Below the pieces are notes generated by a model. The model saw only the letters and a program-made list of their open reading frames with translations. It searched no databases and was not told the origin of the DNA. A program made the position numbers and the translations under genes. From an uncultured Gammaproteobacteria bacterium (lineage in GTDB: Bacteria; Pseudomonadota; Gammaproteobacteria; Pseudomonadales; Azotimanducaceae_A), in the NCBI GenBank assembly GCA_913041025.1, contig CAJWGQ010000154.1, forward strand, positions 1 to 6,952: a DNA stretch of 6,952 nt. The letters are read 5' to 3'. Of this stretch, positions 6,846 through 6,952 are shown in pieces (the stretch's first letter is position 1; every line of letters starts with the position of its first letter).

Positions 6846-6872
6846 GGTCCCTTCTTTGTCAGGGGCCCTGAC
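6846..6872. repeat. overlapping inverted repeats between the VOC and SDR genes
   Basis: GTCAGGGGCCCTGAC (6858-6872) has 7-base arms around a single G, or a 6-bp stem with a 3-base loop. Its AGGGGCC part can instead pair with GGTCCCT at 6846-6852 (one G-U pair, 8-base loop), so the two folds exclude each other. No T-run follows, so this is not a standard intrinsic terminator. An operator, or a leader structure of the downstream gene, is possible. Confidence 0.35.
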
Positions 6873-6906
6873 TATGCGTTAGGCTAGACGTTTGTTCAAA
6901 AGGTTT

Positions 6907-6913
6907 GGGAGGG
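6907..6913 (+). promoter_or_regulatory. ribosome binding site of the downstream gene (GGGAGGG)
   Basis: GGGAGGG is followed by 6 bases and then the ATG at 6920. This strong site is the main reason to accept the short terminal frame as a real gene start. Confidence 0.65.
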
Positions 6914-6919
6914 CAAGGT

Positions 6920-6952
6920 ATGGCTTACGACGGGTTTGATTTAAGCGGTAAG
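6920..6952 (+). CDS. Probable short-chain dehydrogenase/reductase, 5' end only
   Basis: Only 11 codons are in the window, reading MAYDGFDLSGK. The pattern of a short polar lead followed by FDLSGK is how many SDR proteins begin, just before the first beta strand and the TGxxxGxG cofactor motif, which would lie beyond the right edge. A good ribosome site (GGGAGGG, 6 bases upstream) supports the start. If it is an SDR it would be an NAD(P)-dependent alcohol/ketone oxidoreductase, fitting the ketone- and acyl-CoA-oxidising enzymes at the other end of the window. The family call rests on very few residues. Confidence 0.55.
   Translation, partial: MAYDGFDLSGK

Overview
The window looks like part of a chromosome from a marine-type gammaproteobacterium. 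GC content is near 50% by eye, and fatty-acid and ketone oxidation genes sit beside a DUF1592/DUF1552 pair, a combination common in heterotrophic marine Gammaproteobacteria and also in Planctomycetes and Verrucomicrobia. This taxonomic placement is inference from gene content, because no marker gene is present. There is no RNA gene, insertion sequence, CRISPR array or phage signature, and no gene-free stretch exceeds about 165 bases.

Left part, + strand (1-2248): the 3' part of a 3-hydroxyacyl-CoA dehydrogenase gene cut by the window edge, then, about 50 bases later, a complete flavin monooxygenase carrying the type I Baeyer-Villiger fingerprint. They are probably co-transcribed. The dehydrogenase ends soon after the start of its C-terminal domain, and another frame stays open almost to the next start codon, so a frameshift should be considered.

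Middle, - strand (6180 down to 2268): a two-gene operon. A large Sec-exported protein with two CxxCH haem-type motifs (PSCyt1/DUF1587/1595/1592/1588/1585 architecture) is followed 16 bases later by a Tat-exported DUF1552 protein. The two families often occur together and, to my knowledge, neither has a demonstrated biochemical function. This is the best candidate in the window for an undescribed system. The operon converges on the monooxygenase gene with only 19 bases between them.

Right part, + strand (6345-6952): a gene for a small exported VOC (glyoxalase-fold) protein is read divergently from the operon across a 164-base control region with overlapping promoter-like elements and short palindromes. 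Then comes a 122-base gap with an inverted repeat, and the first 11 codons of what looks like a short-chain dehydrogenase/reductase.

Together the cytoplasmic enzymes (hydroxyacyl-CoA dehydrogenase, Baeyer-Villiger-type monooxygenase, probable SDR) suggest catabolism of a cyclic or branched ketone or lipid-like substrate. The exported cytochrome-like pair and exported VOC protein would act in the periplasm or at the cell surface. A shared pathway is inference from proximity only.
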